Source of the DNA: CAYZTY01 sp964444665
GTDB lineage: Bacteria > Planctomycetota > Phycisphaerae > Sedimentisphaerales > CAYZTY01
Direction: 5' to 3'
NCBI GenBank assembly: GCA_964444665.1
Contig: CAYUIE010000007.1
Location: forward strand, 116,417-180,416
Length of the DNA stretch: 64,000 nt
This document shows, piece by piece, positions 44,483 to 52,514 of this stretch. A model generated the notes under the pieces. The model saw nothing but the letters and a program-made list of their open reading frames with translations. It was not told the DNA's origin and made no database searches. Each line of letters starts with the position of its first letter. Within the stretch, counting starts at the first letter, position 1. Both the position numbers and the translations under genes were made by a program.

Positions 44483-46495
44483 ATGATGATACTTTGGAAA
44501 GAATGGCGACAACAAAGGCCTCTTTTTTTGCTTGGTTGTTTGGCCGGGATTATTTTTCCGGTCTTCGAGGTTTTATTTGAATTAGAACCCGGATATGAAC
44601 GCGGCACCAATTTCGGCGGCTTTATTGTCTTCGTGTTCGGAGCTTTTTTCGCAATCCTGCTTGCGGTTGCTACTACCTATAGCGATTTACAAAAAGGCAT
44701 CGATGATTTCTGGCAGAGTAAACCCTTGAAATCATTGCGGTTATTTATCGTTAAATTTCTTCTTGCATCAGTAGTCCTGTTGGCAAGTTTTCTTTTTGTT
44801 ATGAGTCCTGATATGATAACCGCCTTTTTTACTTCTTATAAGTTTGCAAGTGATAGCTGGGCGGTGTTCTTTTTTACATATCCTATTGCTTTGATGATGT
44901 TTGCTGTTGCTATGTTTTTTACCGTTTTGCTCCGCGATTCTGCCAAGGCCGTTTTAATGGCTATTTGGGTGGCTCTACTGGTCTATTTTCTTCCGCTGTT
45001 GGTAAGGCAACTTAACTGGTTGAATGTTTTTGAACAGTTCGGGGATATTTTACGTGTTTCAGTGTTGAGGTTTCTTCCGTTTGCAATCTTTACCATAGTG
45101 GTATCAATCACCTGTGTTATCTTGTCTGTTATAGCTTTTAAGAGGAAATGGCTCTGGAATCCCGGGCAAAAGACCATTGCCTGGACTTTAGGATTGTCGG
45201 CGGCATTTATTTATGGTCTCTCCGTGCTGCAGGCAGGATGTAATTTGGAATATGCAAAAATGCACAAAAATAAAGAGATAGTTTCGAAAATATCTTTCTG
45301 GGAGAAGCCGCTGAATCGATACGATTGGACTGGTGAGGTATTAGGTGATGATAGGATTTATCGCCAACGACGTAATCCTGCGGAAGTATGTTTTAAAAAT
45401 GACTTAATGTTTAGAATTTCCACCGGTACTCAAATTAGTAAAGAATTGTTCGATCCCAATATCTACAAAGATATAGATCCTGATATGTCACGGTTATATT
45501 GGAAAACATGGAAAAAGCCGCTTAAACAACACTTTTTCCTTGATATCTATCACTTGCCTTACTCTAAAGAAGGCTTTCATCTTTCTGAAACCCGATTTTT
45601 TGCCACATCACCGATTGGTCGCAATGAATTACAGAAGATTCTGGGATGTTTTATAAGAGACAATCGGTTATACGCAGCTTATAGCCCGCAATCACCGGCA
45701 AATTCCGAAGATAAAGGCAAAATGGTAATAGCACCTGTGCGGCTTTTGATTGTTGATGTCAACGACCCAAACCAACCACGGCGTATAAGCGATAAGGTTA
45801 TATCACAGCCGAAAACGTTACCGGGTGGAGTTATGGTTGACTATGGCCAATATTGCTATATTCACGACGGCGAGCAGCTATTGATTCTTTCAATCGCTCA
45901 TAAGGATGAACCGCAGATTGTTAATCAGGTTGACAAAAACAGCTTTGATAATCGCCTTGAATATATGTTACCGGTACCAGGCCGGATTTCAGTTATCAGG
46001 AACAAGTTAGTCTGTAATGACCTTGAACGGATTATGATTTTAGATTTAACCGAGCCGGCAAATCCTCGGCCGATTTATTATGACTCAATTTCGAATTGGT
46101 GGACTCCGGGCAGAGACAATAAAATCGGTGCTGTTACTTACTCGGAAGGAATTATGTATATAGCAACAAATACGGGCTTGTTTATATTTGAACTTAAACC
46201 TGGGGAAAATGGTATGCTTTGTGCCAAAATGATTGGCCGGCGCAGGGCTACTCCGATAGAACGTTTTACTCGTAGGCGGCCTAATGAGTTAATGTTAAAG
46301 GGCAATTTGCTAATAGAGTCGGCAGAAAGTTTTGGAGTTTTGGCCTATGATGTTTCGAATCCCGTCAGACCAAAACGGATTTATCACGCAGAAACTCTCA
46401 ATCATACAACTGATATAGGTACTTGGGATGGTTTGGTCTATATGGTTAATTTCGGAAAAGATGTAGTTTTCCTCGATATTCCTAAGGCCGAATAG
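44483..46495 (+). CDS. ABC-2-type permease fused to a LVIVD-repeat beta-propeller-like domain
   Basis: 670 residues. The N-terminal 250 residues start with WKEWRQQRPLF like the previous permease and contain about seven hydrophobic helices (roughly 12-31, 43-66, 87-107, 127-150, 155-175, 195-217, 228-250). A predicted extracytoplasmic domain of about 420 residues follows. From about residue 420 it shows four LVIVD-type units: LLIVDVNDPNQPRRI, IMILDLTEPANPRPI, LFIFELKPGENG, and VLAYDVSNPVRPKRI. The odd helix number would place this domain outside the membrane if the N-terminus is inside. Such a permease-propeller fusion is not one I know as standard. AAAGGAG precedes the start. Confidence 0.82.
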   Translation: MMILWKEWRQQRPLFLLGCLAGIIFPVFEVLFELEPGYERGTNFGGFIVFVFGAFFAILLAVATTYSDLQKGIDDFWQSKPLKSLRLFIVKFLLASVVLLASFLFVMSPDMITAFFTSYKFASDSWAVFFFTYPIALMMFAVAMFFTVLLRDSAKAVLMAIWVALLVYFLPLLVRQLNWLNVFEQFGDILRVSVLRFLPFAIFTIVVSITCVILSVIAFKRKWLWNPGQKTIAWTLGLSAAFIYGLSVLQAGCNLEYAKMHKNKEIVSKISFWEKPLNRYDWTGEVLGDDRIYRQRRNPAEVCFKNDLMFRISTGTQISKELFDPNIYKDIDPDMSRLYWKTWKKPLKQHFFLDIYHLPYSKEGFHLSETRFFATSPIGRNELQKILGCFIRDNRLYAAYSPQSPANSEDKGKMVIAPVRLLIVDVNDPNQPRRISDKVISQPKTLPGGVMVDYGQYCYIHDGEQLLILSIAHKDEPQIVNQVDKNSFDNRLEYMLPVPGRISVIRNKLVCNDLERIMILDLTEPANPRPIYYDSISNWWTPGRDNKIGAVTYSEGIMYIATNTGLFIFELKPGENGMLCAKMIGRRRATPIERFTRRRPNELMLKGNLLIESAESFGVLAYDVSNPVRPKRIYHAETLNHTTDIGTWDGLVYMVNFGKDVVFLDIPKAE

Positions 46496-46546
46496 TCTCC
46501 ATCAAACGTGGCCGGTGGGGCAAACATTTATAATATATGTAAGTCG

Positions 46547-47863
46547 TTAATATGAAAATTCCACCTTATATTCTGCCGGCTTTGTTATTTTCTTGACTGC
46601 GTCATTCAGTCTGGAAAGCTCGATTGAAAGCCTTTTATTTATGACCTCAAGCCGCTCCGTCGATTTGAAAGGCTTAAGCATATCATCAGGATTCGAATTG
46701 AAAGGCAGGACAATATCCTTCTCATAGTAATCTTTCTTGACCCTCAGAAATGTTTTCCTTCCCGGATACGTCTCCTTTTCAGGAGATTTCTTGGAAACCG
46801 GCCTGCCGTTATACTCGGTCAGCTTATAGGCAATGTCCAAATCAGGCGCATAATGTGAAGCTGCAAAACGTGTTCCGATACCAAAACCATCAATCTGGGC
46901 TCCCCTTGCCAAAAGTTTTTCAATTGCAAACTCATCAAGCCCACCACTAATAAAAATTTTCATAAATTCTACATTTTTCTTTTTGAAGTATTTCCTTGCG
47001 AATTTTGTCAGGGATACGAGCTCGCCGCTATCAATGCGTATGCCCCTTATTTTTATTCCCTTTTGTTTAAAAAATTCCTCCGCCACTGACGCCGCGGTTT
47101 TGATTCCCTCCATCGACTCATAAGTGTCAACTACAAGTATGGCTTGTTCCTTGTAAAGCTCCGCAAAATTCGAGAACGCATGTCGTTCCGACTTGTGCAC
47201 CTCAACAAAGGAATGTGCCATTGTCCCTGTAGGAGTGAAATTAAGCAATTTTGCCGCAAACATATTGCTTGTTGCCGAGAATCCTGCGTGAAGTGCTGCC
47301 CTGGCAGCCCGGATTGAGGCAACCGGTCCGTGGGACCTTCGCAGACCGAAATCGACTATTGGAATGCCGCCTGCAGCGAGAACCAGCCTGGCCGCCAGTG
47401 TGGCTTCTATTATGGAAAAACACAAAATGTTTAATATATAGCTCTCCAGAATCTGCCCATGAATCAACGGCCCGGCTACCTCCAGAATCGGCTCACCGGG
47501 GAAAAACACCGTCCCCTCGGGAAGCGCACGTATCTTTACATCAGCTCGTAAACTTTTTAAAAATTCGAGAAAGTCGTCTGCAAACTTATTTGTTGCCTGT
47601 CCTCCATTTGGAGACCTTAGGACTGAAGAGGCTTGAAGAGACCGCAGGAACTCAATGTCGTCTTCTGAAAATCGCAAGGATTCGAGGTACGATTTCAGTT
47701 CAGCAAGGCCGGCCATCACGAAAAAGCCCCAGTTTTTCGGCAGCTTCCGGACAAAGACTTCGAAATATGCACGTTCGTTGAATTGCTTCTTATAGTATAC
47801 CTGTGCCATCGTAAGCTCGTACATATCCGTGAAAAGTGCAGGCGTATCTTTAAGTAACCACAC
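46547..47863 (-). CDS. pncB: Nicotinate phosphoribosyltransferase
   Basis: 438 residues from a GTG start. N-terminal LFTDMYELTMAQVYY, then FEVFVRKLP, VDFGLRRSHGP, GTMAHSFVE and IRIDSGEL, all characteristic of the PncB family (type II/III subgroup). It converts nicotinate and PRPP to nicotinate mononucleotide in NAD salvage. The start overlaps the end of the upstream isochorismatase-fold gene by 14 bases, so the two are co-translated. The C-terminal 60 residues are variable and basic, usual for the family. Confidence 0.93.
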   Translation of the reverse strand: MWLLKDTPALFTDMYELTMAQVYYKKQFNERAYFEVFVRKLPKNWGFFVMAGLAELKSYLESLRFSEDDIEFLRSLQASSVLRSPNGGQATNKFADDFLEFLKSLRADVKIRALPEGTVFFPGEPILEVAGPLIHGQILESYILNILCFSIIEATLAARLVLAAGGIPIVDFGLRRSHGPVASIRAARAALHAGFSATSNMFAAKLLNFTPTGTMAHSFVEVHKSERHAFSNFAELYKEQAILVVDTYESMEGIKTAASVAEEFFKQKGIKIRGIRIDSGELVSLTKFARKYFKKKNVEFMKIFISGGLDEFAIEKLLARGAQIDGFGIGTRFAASHYAPDLDIAYKLTEYNGRPVSKKSPEKETYPGRKTFLRVKKDYYEKDIVLPFNSNPDDMLKPFKSTERLEVINKRLSIELSRLNDAVKKITKPAEYKVEFSY

Positions 47864-48503
47864 CTAAGACTCCTTTCCTTAAGTCATTAAGCTCTTTTAT
47901 CTTCACACCTTTTTCTACAAATTCTTTCAGAACTTTTTCTTCATCTTTTCTTTGAATGCCTTTAACAACATTTTTAAGAAGTATAACCTCTGCATTACCC
48001 AATCGAAGAAGCCCCAGGACCGTCTGATAGACACATATTTCAAGCGAAACACCAAAAACCACCACCACCTCGGGTCGAATCAATTCCAGTAGTTTCAGTG
48101 TGTTGGGATTAGTAAATACATCTAATTTATTCTTTCTAATTACAACGTGAAAAAACTTTTTGTCAACAAGGCCTTTCAGTGTTTCTGTATCCAGCTCGTC
48201 AAGTCCGACTACTTCAACAGACACTTTTCCGATGTACCCAATTCTTGACGAGCCTTGCTCAGAAGCCAGGCAATGAGTGGGGAAGCTCTGCGTAAAGTCG
48301 GGATTCTCTGAGATTTCATCATCCTGTTCTGTATGCCAATCCATTGAAGCTATGATTGGAAAGTGATTCTCGAGCGCAAACCTTCGCGTTTCGCTGACAT
48401 TGGCGATTATTTTCTCGCTATCCGGTATATACAGTTTTCCCTGCGGTTCCATGAAATCGAACTGTGTATCAACATCCCAGAAAAGAATCCGTTTTTTGCC
48501 CAT
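47850..48503 (-). CDS. Isochorismatase-family hydrolase, probable nicotinamidase
   Basis: 217 residues from ATG 48503, preceded by GAGGGAAG; a TTG-type extension of 23 codons upstream is less likely. The catalytic Asp lies in LFWDVDTQFDF, followed by a metal-binding-like region (MDWHTEQDDE), and the catalytic Cys in FGVSLEICVYQTVLGLL near residue 165. In PncA the motif is D-x-Q-x-DF, present here. It would hydrolyse nicotinamide to nicotinate, the substrate of the following PncB. The substrate is inferred from this overlap; the family also includes other amidases. Confidence 0.8.
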   Translation of the reverse strand: MGKKRILFWDVDTQFDFMEPQGKLYIPDSEKIIANVSETRRFALENHFPIIASMDWHTEQDDEISENPDFTQSFPTHCLASEQGSSRIGYIGKVSVEVVGLDELDTETLKGLVDKKFFHVVIRKNKLDVFTNPNTLKLLELIRPEVVVVFGVSLEICVYQTVLGLLRLGNAEVILLKNVVKGIQRKDEEKVLKEFVEKGVKIKELNDLRKGVLGVVT

Positions 48504-48618
48504 GCAAGTTACTTCCCTCAAACAGAACGGCTGATTCGATAGTATGATACGTAGTCCAATTGCATTTATCAAGTATGCATTTGAGTTTTAACGAGGAATG
48601 ATACCTTTTTCACAGCGA

Positions 48619-48747
48619 TGGTTTCACTCTGGCAGGGTGGGGCATATCCTGAGTTTGCCTGTCCCGAGCATTGTCGAGGGGTCGAAAGGCTTGCCCTACC
48701 TTTTGACTGTTTTCCGTCTTCCGTCTCCTGTCCTCTGTCTTCTGTTA
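48619..48747. repeat. Low-complexity and REP-like intergenic DNA
   Basis: Contains a CCCGAGCATTGTCGAGGGG segment (48663-48681), similar to the widespread CCCTGAGC-TTGTCGAAGGG type of intergenic repeat, then a CT-rich stretch of imperfect CCGTCTTCCGTCTCC units (about 48713-48745) that runs to the stop of the next gene. Confidence 0.4.
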
Positions 48748-49356
48748 TTTTAACGGCCAGCTGTCCGGGCAGTAATCCCGCCAGAAATCAGAGAAGATGC
48801 TGTAGTCAACGAAATCAACTTCATCATTGCCGCTCAAATCGCCCGGCAGGCCGACGCCGCTTTCGAGCCAGTCATCAATGAAATTTGCCAGGTCTTCCAA
48901 GCGTACCTTGCACGCCTTAACATTGTAGCCATAGAGGTCTACAGACTGGAAATTGAGCCAGCCGATGTTCTCGCCCCAGGCCCAGCCGTCGAAGTTGCCG
49001 TCAGGGTCGATAGTTACGCCGCCGTAAGCAGGGCCGAAATTTATCCATCCGACATTTTCACCCCAGGCATAGCCGGACAGATTCCCGGCACCGTCGTTGA
49101 CTACACCGCCGTAAGATGCAGGCGACAGATTTATCCAGCCGATGTTTTCCGCCCAGACGTAGCCGGTAAGCTGCGTGCCGCTTACGGTAACGCCCGGCCC
49201 CCGGCCCGGTTCGAAATTCACCCAGCCGACATTTTCGCCGTATGCATATTGGCTGTCATCTTCATAAGGGTCGATATTCTCGGCGTATAAATTACCGAAG
49301 CATAATATGAACAAGCCCACAAGAAAGACGGCCCAAATATTAAATTTAGCTTTCAT
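48745..49356 (-). CDS. Secreted GENVGWINF-repeat protein with dockerin-like C-terminus
   Basis: 203 residues. Signal peptide at about 1-25 (WAVFLVGLFILCFGNLYA). Four repeats of about 32 residues follow, with the cores GENVGWVNFEP, AENIGWINLSP, GENVGWINFGP, and GENIGWLNF, each with an intervening GYAWGEN-type strand. The end (LPGDLSGNDEVDFVDYSIFSDFW) resembles a dockerin type I/EF-hand calcium loop. Proteins of this type are found in Phycisphaerae and related bacteria; function unknown. I infer a cell-surface or extracellular beta-propeller-like structure. ATG start; the gene precedes the two PGPTMKT-leader genes in the opposite order on the same strand. Confidence 0.75.
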   Translation of the reverse strand: MKAKFNIWAVFLVGLFILCFGNLYAENIDPYEDDSQYAYGENVGWVNFEPGRGPGVTVSGTQLTGYVWAENIGWINLSPASYGGVVNDGAGNLSGYAWGENVGWINFGPAYGGVTIDPDGNFDGWAWGENIGWLNFQSVDLYGYNVKACKVRLEDLANFIDDWLESGVGLPGDLSGNDEVDFVDYSIFSDFWRDYCPDSWPLK

Positions 49357-49376
49357 AATTATATTCCACCTTTCTT

Positions 49377-50765
49377 TTAGAAGTCGAAGTTATCCCACGG
49401 CCCTGCGGTAGTCGGGTCTGTGCTTATCGTCCCGACCTTATTGTTTGCGACTATATCGTACTCAGTTGTGTTACCCGCGGCACTGTTCTTGACAATCAAA
49501 TTGTTAACACTATCTACATCGATGCCGCGGTCGTTTGCGTTTACATTATTTCTCTCGATACGGTTGAAGGTGTTGATGACATGTATGCCCGCGCCGTCGC
49601 CGCCGATGCCGTTATTGTAACAGGTGTTCTCTGCCACTTTGCAGGCATCGCTAACCCGAATCCCATCCGAGGTGTTGCCTTTGGCCGTGTTGCCGGTCAA
49701 AGTGCTGCCAGATTCGGTGACAATCCCATCGTCGCCGTTGTCGGATGCCATGTTGCCGATTACTGTGCATCCGGATCTGGTGTAGAAGCCGAAACTACCG
49801 TTGAAGTCACACGTGTTGCCGGTCACCGTGCAGTCGTTGCTGGTGTAGATGCCGCGTTCGGTGTTGCTGTAACAACTGTTACTGGTCAACGTGCAGCCGG
49901 CGTAGGTGTAGATGCCGTGAGTGCCGTTGCTGTTACTGGCGTTGCCGATTATCGTACAGCCGTAGCTGGCGTAGATGCCCTCCACGCCGTTGCTGTAACA
50001 GTTGTTGCCGGTCATCGTGCATCGAAAGCCGTAGATGCCGTTATAGCCGTTGCCGTAACAAGTGTTGGTCGTCACCGTGCTGCCATCATCAGCAGAGATG
50101 CCATGAGTGCCGTTGTTGTAACAGGTGTTGCCGGTCACCGTGCTGCCCCTGCCGGCGCTGATGCCATTATTGACGTTTGCCGCTACGGTGCAGTCCTTAA
50201 TCAGGTGTCCGTAGCCGCCACCAAAAAAAATACCTTGTTTATTGGACAAGAGTCGCATATTGATGACCCGATGGCTTTTGTTGCTGAGTCCAAAGACAGC
50301 ATATGAGTCAAAGTCTCTGATTGTTCCATTGCGTATTTCCACATTGGTGCGACGTTCAATATAGACCCCGGAAGTACTCCCTGAATCCGGGCCCTTGAGT
50401 GTGAAACCCATCAGGTCAATCGTAACGTTATTGCATTCGATTATAATAGCGTGGTTGTTAGGATCCGTGAAGTATATGTCTTCTGCAAGATAATAGGAGT
50501 TAGGCTCGGTGATGGTCAGCGGCAAATCCAATGCATGAATCGGCACTCTCGGCTCGACCTCGTTGAGAGTCTTCATCGTCGGCCCCGGCGGTGCGCTCGG
50601 CTGGAGATTACCGGCATAAGCAGGTAAAAATATAGCCGCCAGCCCTGCTAAAGCCAGTAAGGTCACTACCAATCTTGTTTTTACCTTCTTCGTTTTAATT
50701 TCTTTCTCCTTTTGAAAAATGCTAATATTTTCCTCTGCCGTTTGTGCTGCCGGAAGTATTCGCAT
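49377..50765 (-). CDS. Secreted right-handed parallel beta-helix protein
   Basis: 462 residues from ATG 50765, or about 440 from an ATT at 50699, which has AGGAG six bases upstream. The signal peptide (TLLALAGLAAIFLPAYA) is followed by LQPSAPPGPTMKTLNEV, a leader block also found in the next upstream gene. From residue 110 a NosD/pectate-lyase-type fold has about 12 turns of 22 residues with the pattern GCTVTGNTCYSNGxxGIY, each with conserved Cys and Asn stacks. It resembles surface carbohydrate-binding or polysaccharide-acting proteins, but I see no catalytic triad. Function unknown. Confidence 0.82.
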   Translation of the reverse strand: MRILPAAQTAEENISIFQKEKEIKTKKVKTRLVVTLLALAGLAAIFLPAYAGNLQPSAPPGPTMKTLNEVEPRVPIHALDLPLTITEPNSYYLAEDIYFTDPNNHAIIIECNNVTIDLMGFTLKGPDSGSTSGVYIERRTNVEIRNGTIRDFDSYAVFGLSNKSHRVINMRLLSNKQGIFFGGGYGHLIKDCTVAANVNNGISAGRGSTVTGNTCYNNGTHGISADDGSTVTTNTCYGNGYNGIYGFRCTMTGNNCYSNGVEGIYASYGCTIIGNASNSNGTHGIYTYAGCTLTSNSCYSNTERGIYTSNDCTVTGNTCDFNGSFGFYTRSGCTVIGNMASDNGDDGIVTESGSTLTGNTAKGNTSDGIRVSDACKVAENTCYNNGIGGDGAGIHVINTFNRIERNNVNANDRGIDVDSVNNLIVKNSAAGNTTEYDIVANNKVGTISTDPTTAGPWDNFDF

Positions 50766-50877
50766 ACTCAGTCGTGTTTCCCAATGTCCGGTTGTTAGTG
50801 TAAGAATTTCTACTTCATCCTGAAATAGCTATTCTCTTACAGCACAAATCGCATCAGCTTATGTGCTCTTCTGTTGT

Positions 50878-51375
50878 TTACTGAGTGCTGTAATAATAAC
50901 CGATGACAGTCATTAAAACTTCATAGTCATCGTCCTTGGTATCGAGTTTCAGTGTTTCGCCGGCTTCGACCGCTACGCACCGGTCTGGAAAGTCGAACTG
51001 CTTATCTCCTGCGATATTCACAATCGCCCCATCAATTAAAAGACGGCTATCCACCAACAACTCCCATCCGTCGTCATTTGGTGGCTCTGCTAAGTCTTGT
51101 ACATATATCCTCAGTAAGACAAATCGCTTGCCGCCCGGAACGGTTAAGATATTAGTGGGAGAACCTCCGTCTTCTTTAACGGTCGTACAGTATCCCTCTC
51201 GTTCCGAGACGCTTGATGTCGCAGCGTCATAAACCTGGTCCATCGTTTTCATCGTCGGCCCCGGCGCCCCGCTCGGTTCCAAACTGCCGGCATAAGCAGG
51301 CAGGAATATAACTGCCAACCCTGCTAAAGCCAGTAAGACCACCACCACTGTTGCTTTTGCTTTTCTCGTTTCCAT
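50878..51375 (-). CDS. Secreted protein of unknown function with shared leader
   Basis: 165 residues from ATG 51375, preceded by GAGAGGGAAA; a longer frame to 51426 lacks a site. Signal peptide ends at AGLAVIFLPAYA, then LEPSGAPGPTMKTMDQV. The mature part is beta-rich (FVLLRIYVQDL, ELLVDSRLLIDG, VAVEAGETLKLDT) and resembles a small jelly-roll; no enzyme motif is visible. Signal peptide and the PGPTMKT segment match those of the beta-helix protein downstream, so the two probably share an export or anchoring route. Confidence 0.7.
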   Translation of the reverse strand: METRKAKATVVVVLLALAGLAVIFLPAYAGSLEPSGAPGPTMKTMDQVYDAATSSVSEREGYCTTVKEDGGSPTNILTVPGGKRFVLLRIYVQDLAEPPNDDGWELLVDSRLLIDGAIVNIAGDKQFDFPDRCVAVEAGETLKLDTKDDDYEVLMTVIGYYYSTQ

Positions 51376-51616
51376 TTTTTTCCCTCTCAAAAAAGTGCTT
51401 ATTATCACGGCGCACCCTGCGCGCACCGACAGTCAGTCATAAAATTGTGAATAATTGACTAACGAAATGTCATATGATCTCCTCCTTTCAGCGCCTTGAA
51501 ATGTAACAATATTATACACTTTTATACCCATACTATCAAGAATATTGTTTTTGAAATACGGGATGGCCACGGAATATGCGATGTGTTTTTATCTGAGGCA
51601 AGCTGACCTGGGAAAG

Positions 51617-52147
51617 TTACAGACTTTCGTATCTTACAATTGCGCGGTAGATACCGTTGATTCGCTCCCCGGTGACAACTATCGGCGGGTATTTTTCATT
51701 TCTGGGCTGCAAACGCACGTTGTCATCCCCCTCAAAAAAGACCCTCTTAAAGGTGGTCTCGTGCGGGCTCTTGAAGCGGACAAAGCAATCATCGCCGTTG
51801 CGAACCTCCGCGGCAGGCGAGAAAATTACAACATCACCCTGCCGATATTTCGGCTCCATCGAGTCGCCCACAACACGAACGGCAAAGGCGTTGGGGTCGT
51901 GCAGGTCCGGACAACGTACATAATCCTCGGCCACGCCGACCGGGTAATCCAGGTCGTCAAAATCGGTCGGATAGCCGGCTGAAACCTTGTTGATTACCGG
52001 CACTAATCGGCCGGGGCTGAGTGTACCCTTGCCTTGACCGGTCTCTGCCAACAGCTCATTAAGCCGGGTAGAATCGCTTTTGCCTTCAAGAACGTCCTTC
52101 AGCAGCCGGCGAAGATGCTGATTCTCCGCCTCCGACGATTCGAATTG
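51617..52147 (-). pseudogene. Truncated LexA/CI-like S24 domain (HTH part missing)
   Basis: The open frame ends upstream at a TAG (52148-52150) without an ATG; the first TTG is at 52051. The encoded protein has a coiled linker (ENQHLRRLLKDVLEGKSD) and an S24-type domain with AVRVVGDSMEPKYRQGDVVIFSP, and a downstream KRVFFE strand with the catalytic Lys. The N-terminal DNA-binding half expected in a phage-type repressor is absent, replaced by a different coding frame of a secreted protein. A short active product from TTG 52051 cannot be excluded. Confidence 0.6.
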
Positions 52148-52241
52148 CTAAAGCCGTTTGTCCGCAGGCCAGCAAGATGAATGCGAAAACCAGAATTTTA
52201 AATATTCCGCACCAATAAATCCTCGACCTTGCAGTTTTCAT
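52086..52241 (-). CDS. Short secreted-protein ORF overlapping the S24 fragment
   Basis: 51 residues with a clear signal peptide (IFKILVFAFILLACGQTALA), possibly a lipoprotein (LLAC), then only 19 residues in a different frame from the S24 domain it overlaps. It looks like the N-terminus of a secreted gene cut short at a junction. No strong Shine-Dalgarno is visible. It may be non-functional. Confidence 0.4.
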   Translation of the reverse strand: MKTARSRIYWCGIFKILVFAFILLACGQTALAIRIVGGGESASSPAAEGRS

Positions 52242-52312
52242 TTTTCTATCATTTCGAAGGTTGTTTACATTTCACGGCGCAGCATTGCACTCCGATATTG
52301 TTCAGGGAAATT

Positions 52313-52329
52313 TCAGCAAATTTTGCTGA
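52313..52329. promoter_or_regulatory. Inverted repeat between the 51-residue ORF and rtcB
   Basis: TCAGCAAA, one base T, TTTGCTGA: a perfect 17-base operator-like repeat 72 bases before the short secreted ORF (- strand). A possible target of a repressor such as the lost S24 protein. Confidence 0.35.
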
Positions 52330-52514
52330 TAGAAATACACTTCTCCTCCGGGTTTATCTTGTGTGCCCGTGCGGGAACAAAGAAAACGTTATAATTATAC
52401 CATTTGAGTTGAGGGACGAAAACCAACCGTATTTTTGGCAAAAGGTCTTAAATGGTCTCTATGCAGGAGATAACACGTCCGGCATTAATAGCAGCAAGTG
52501 AAAAAAGCAGCTTT

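Noticed and set aside
49581..50306. 241-codon + strand ORF opposite the beta-helix gene
   Set aside because: Ala/Val-rich repeats are the antisense of the regular beta-helix turns; no start site.
51545..51982. 145-codon + strand ORF over the S24 fragment
   Set aside because: Antisense shadow of the S24 domain coding frame.
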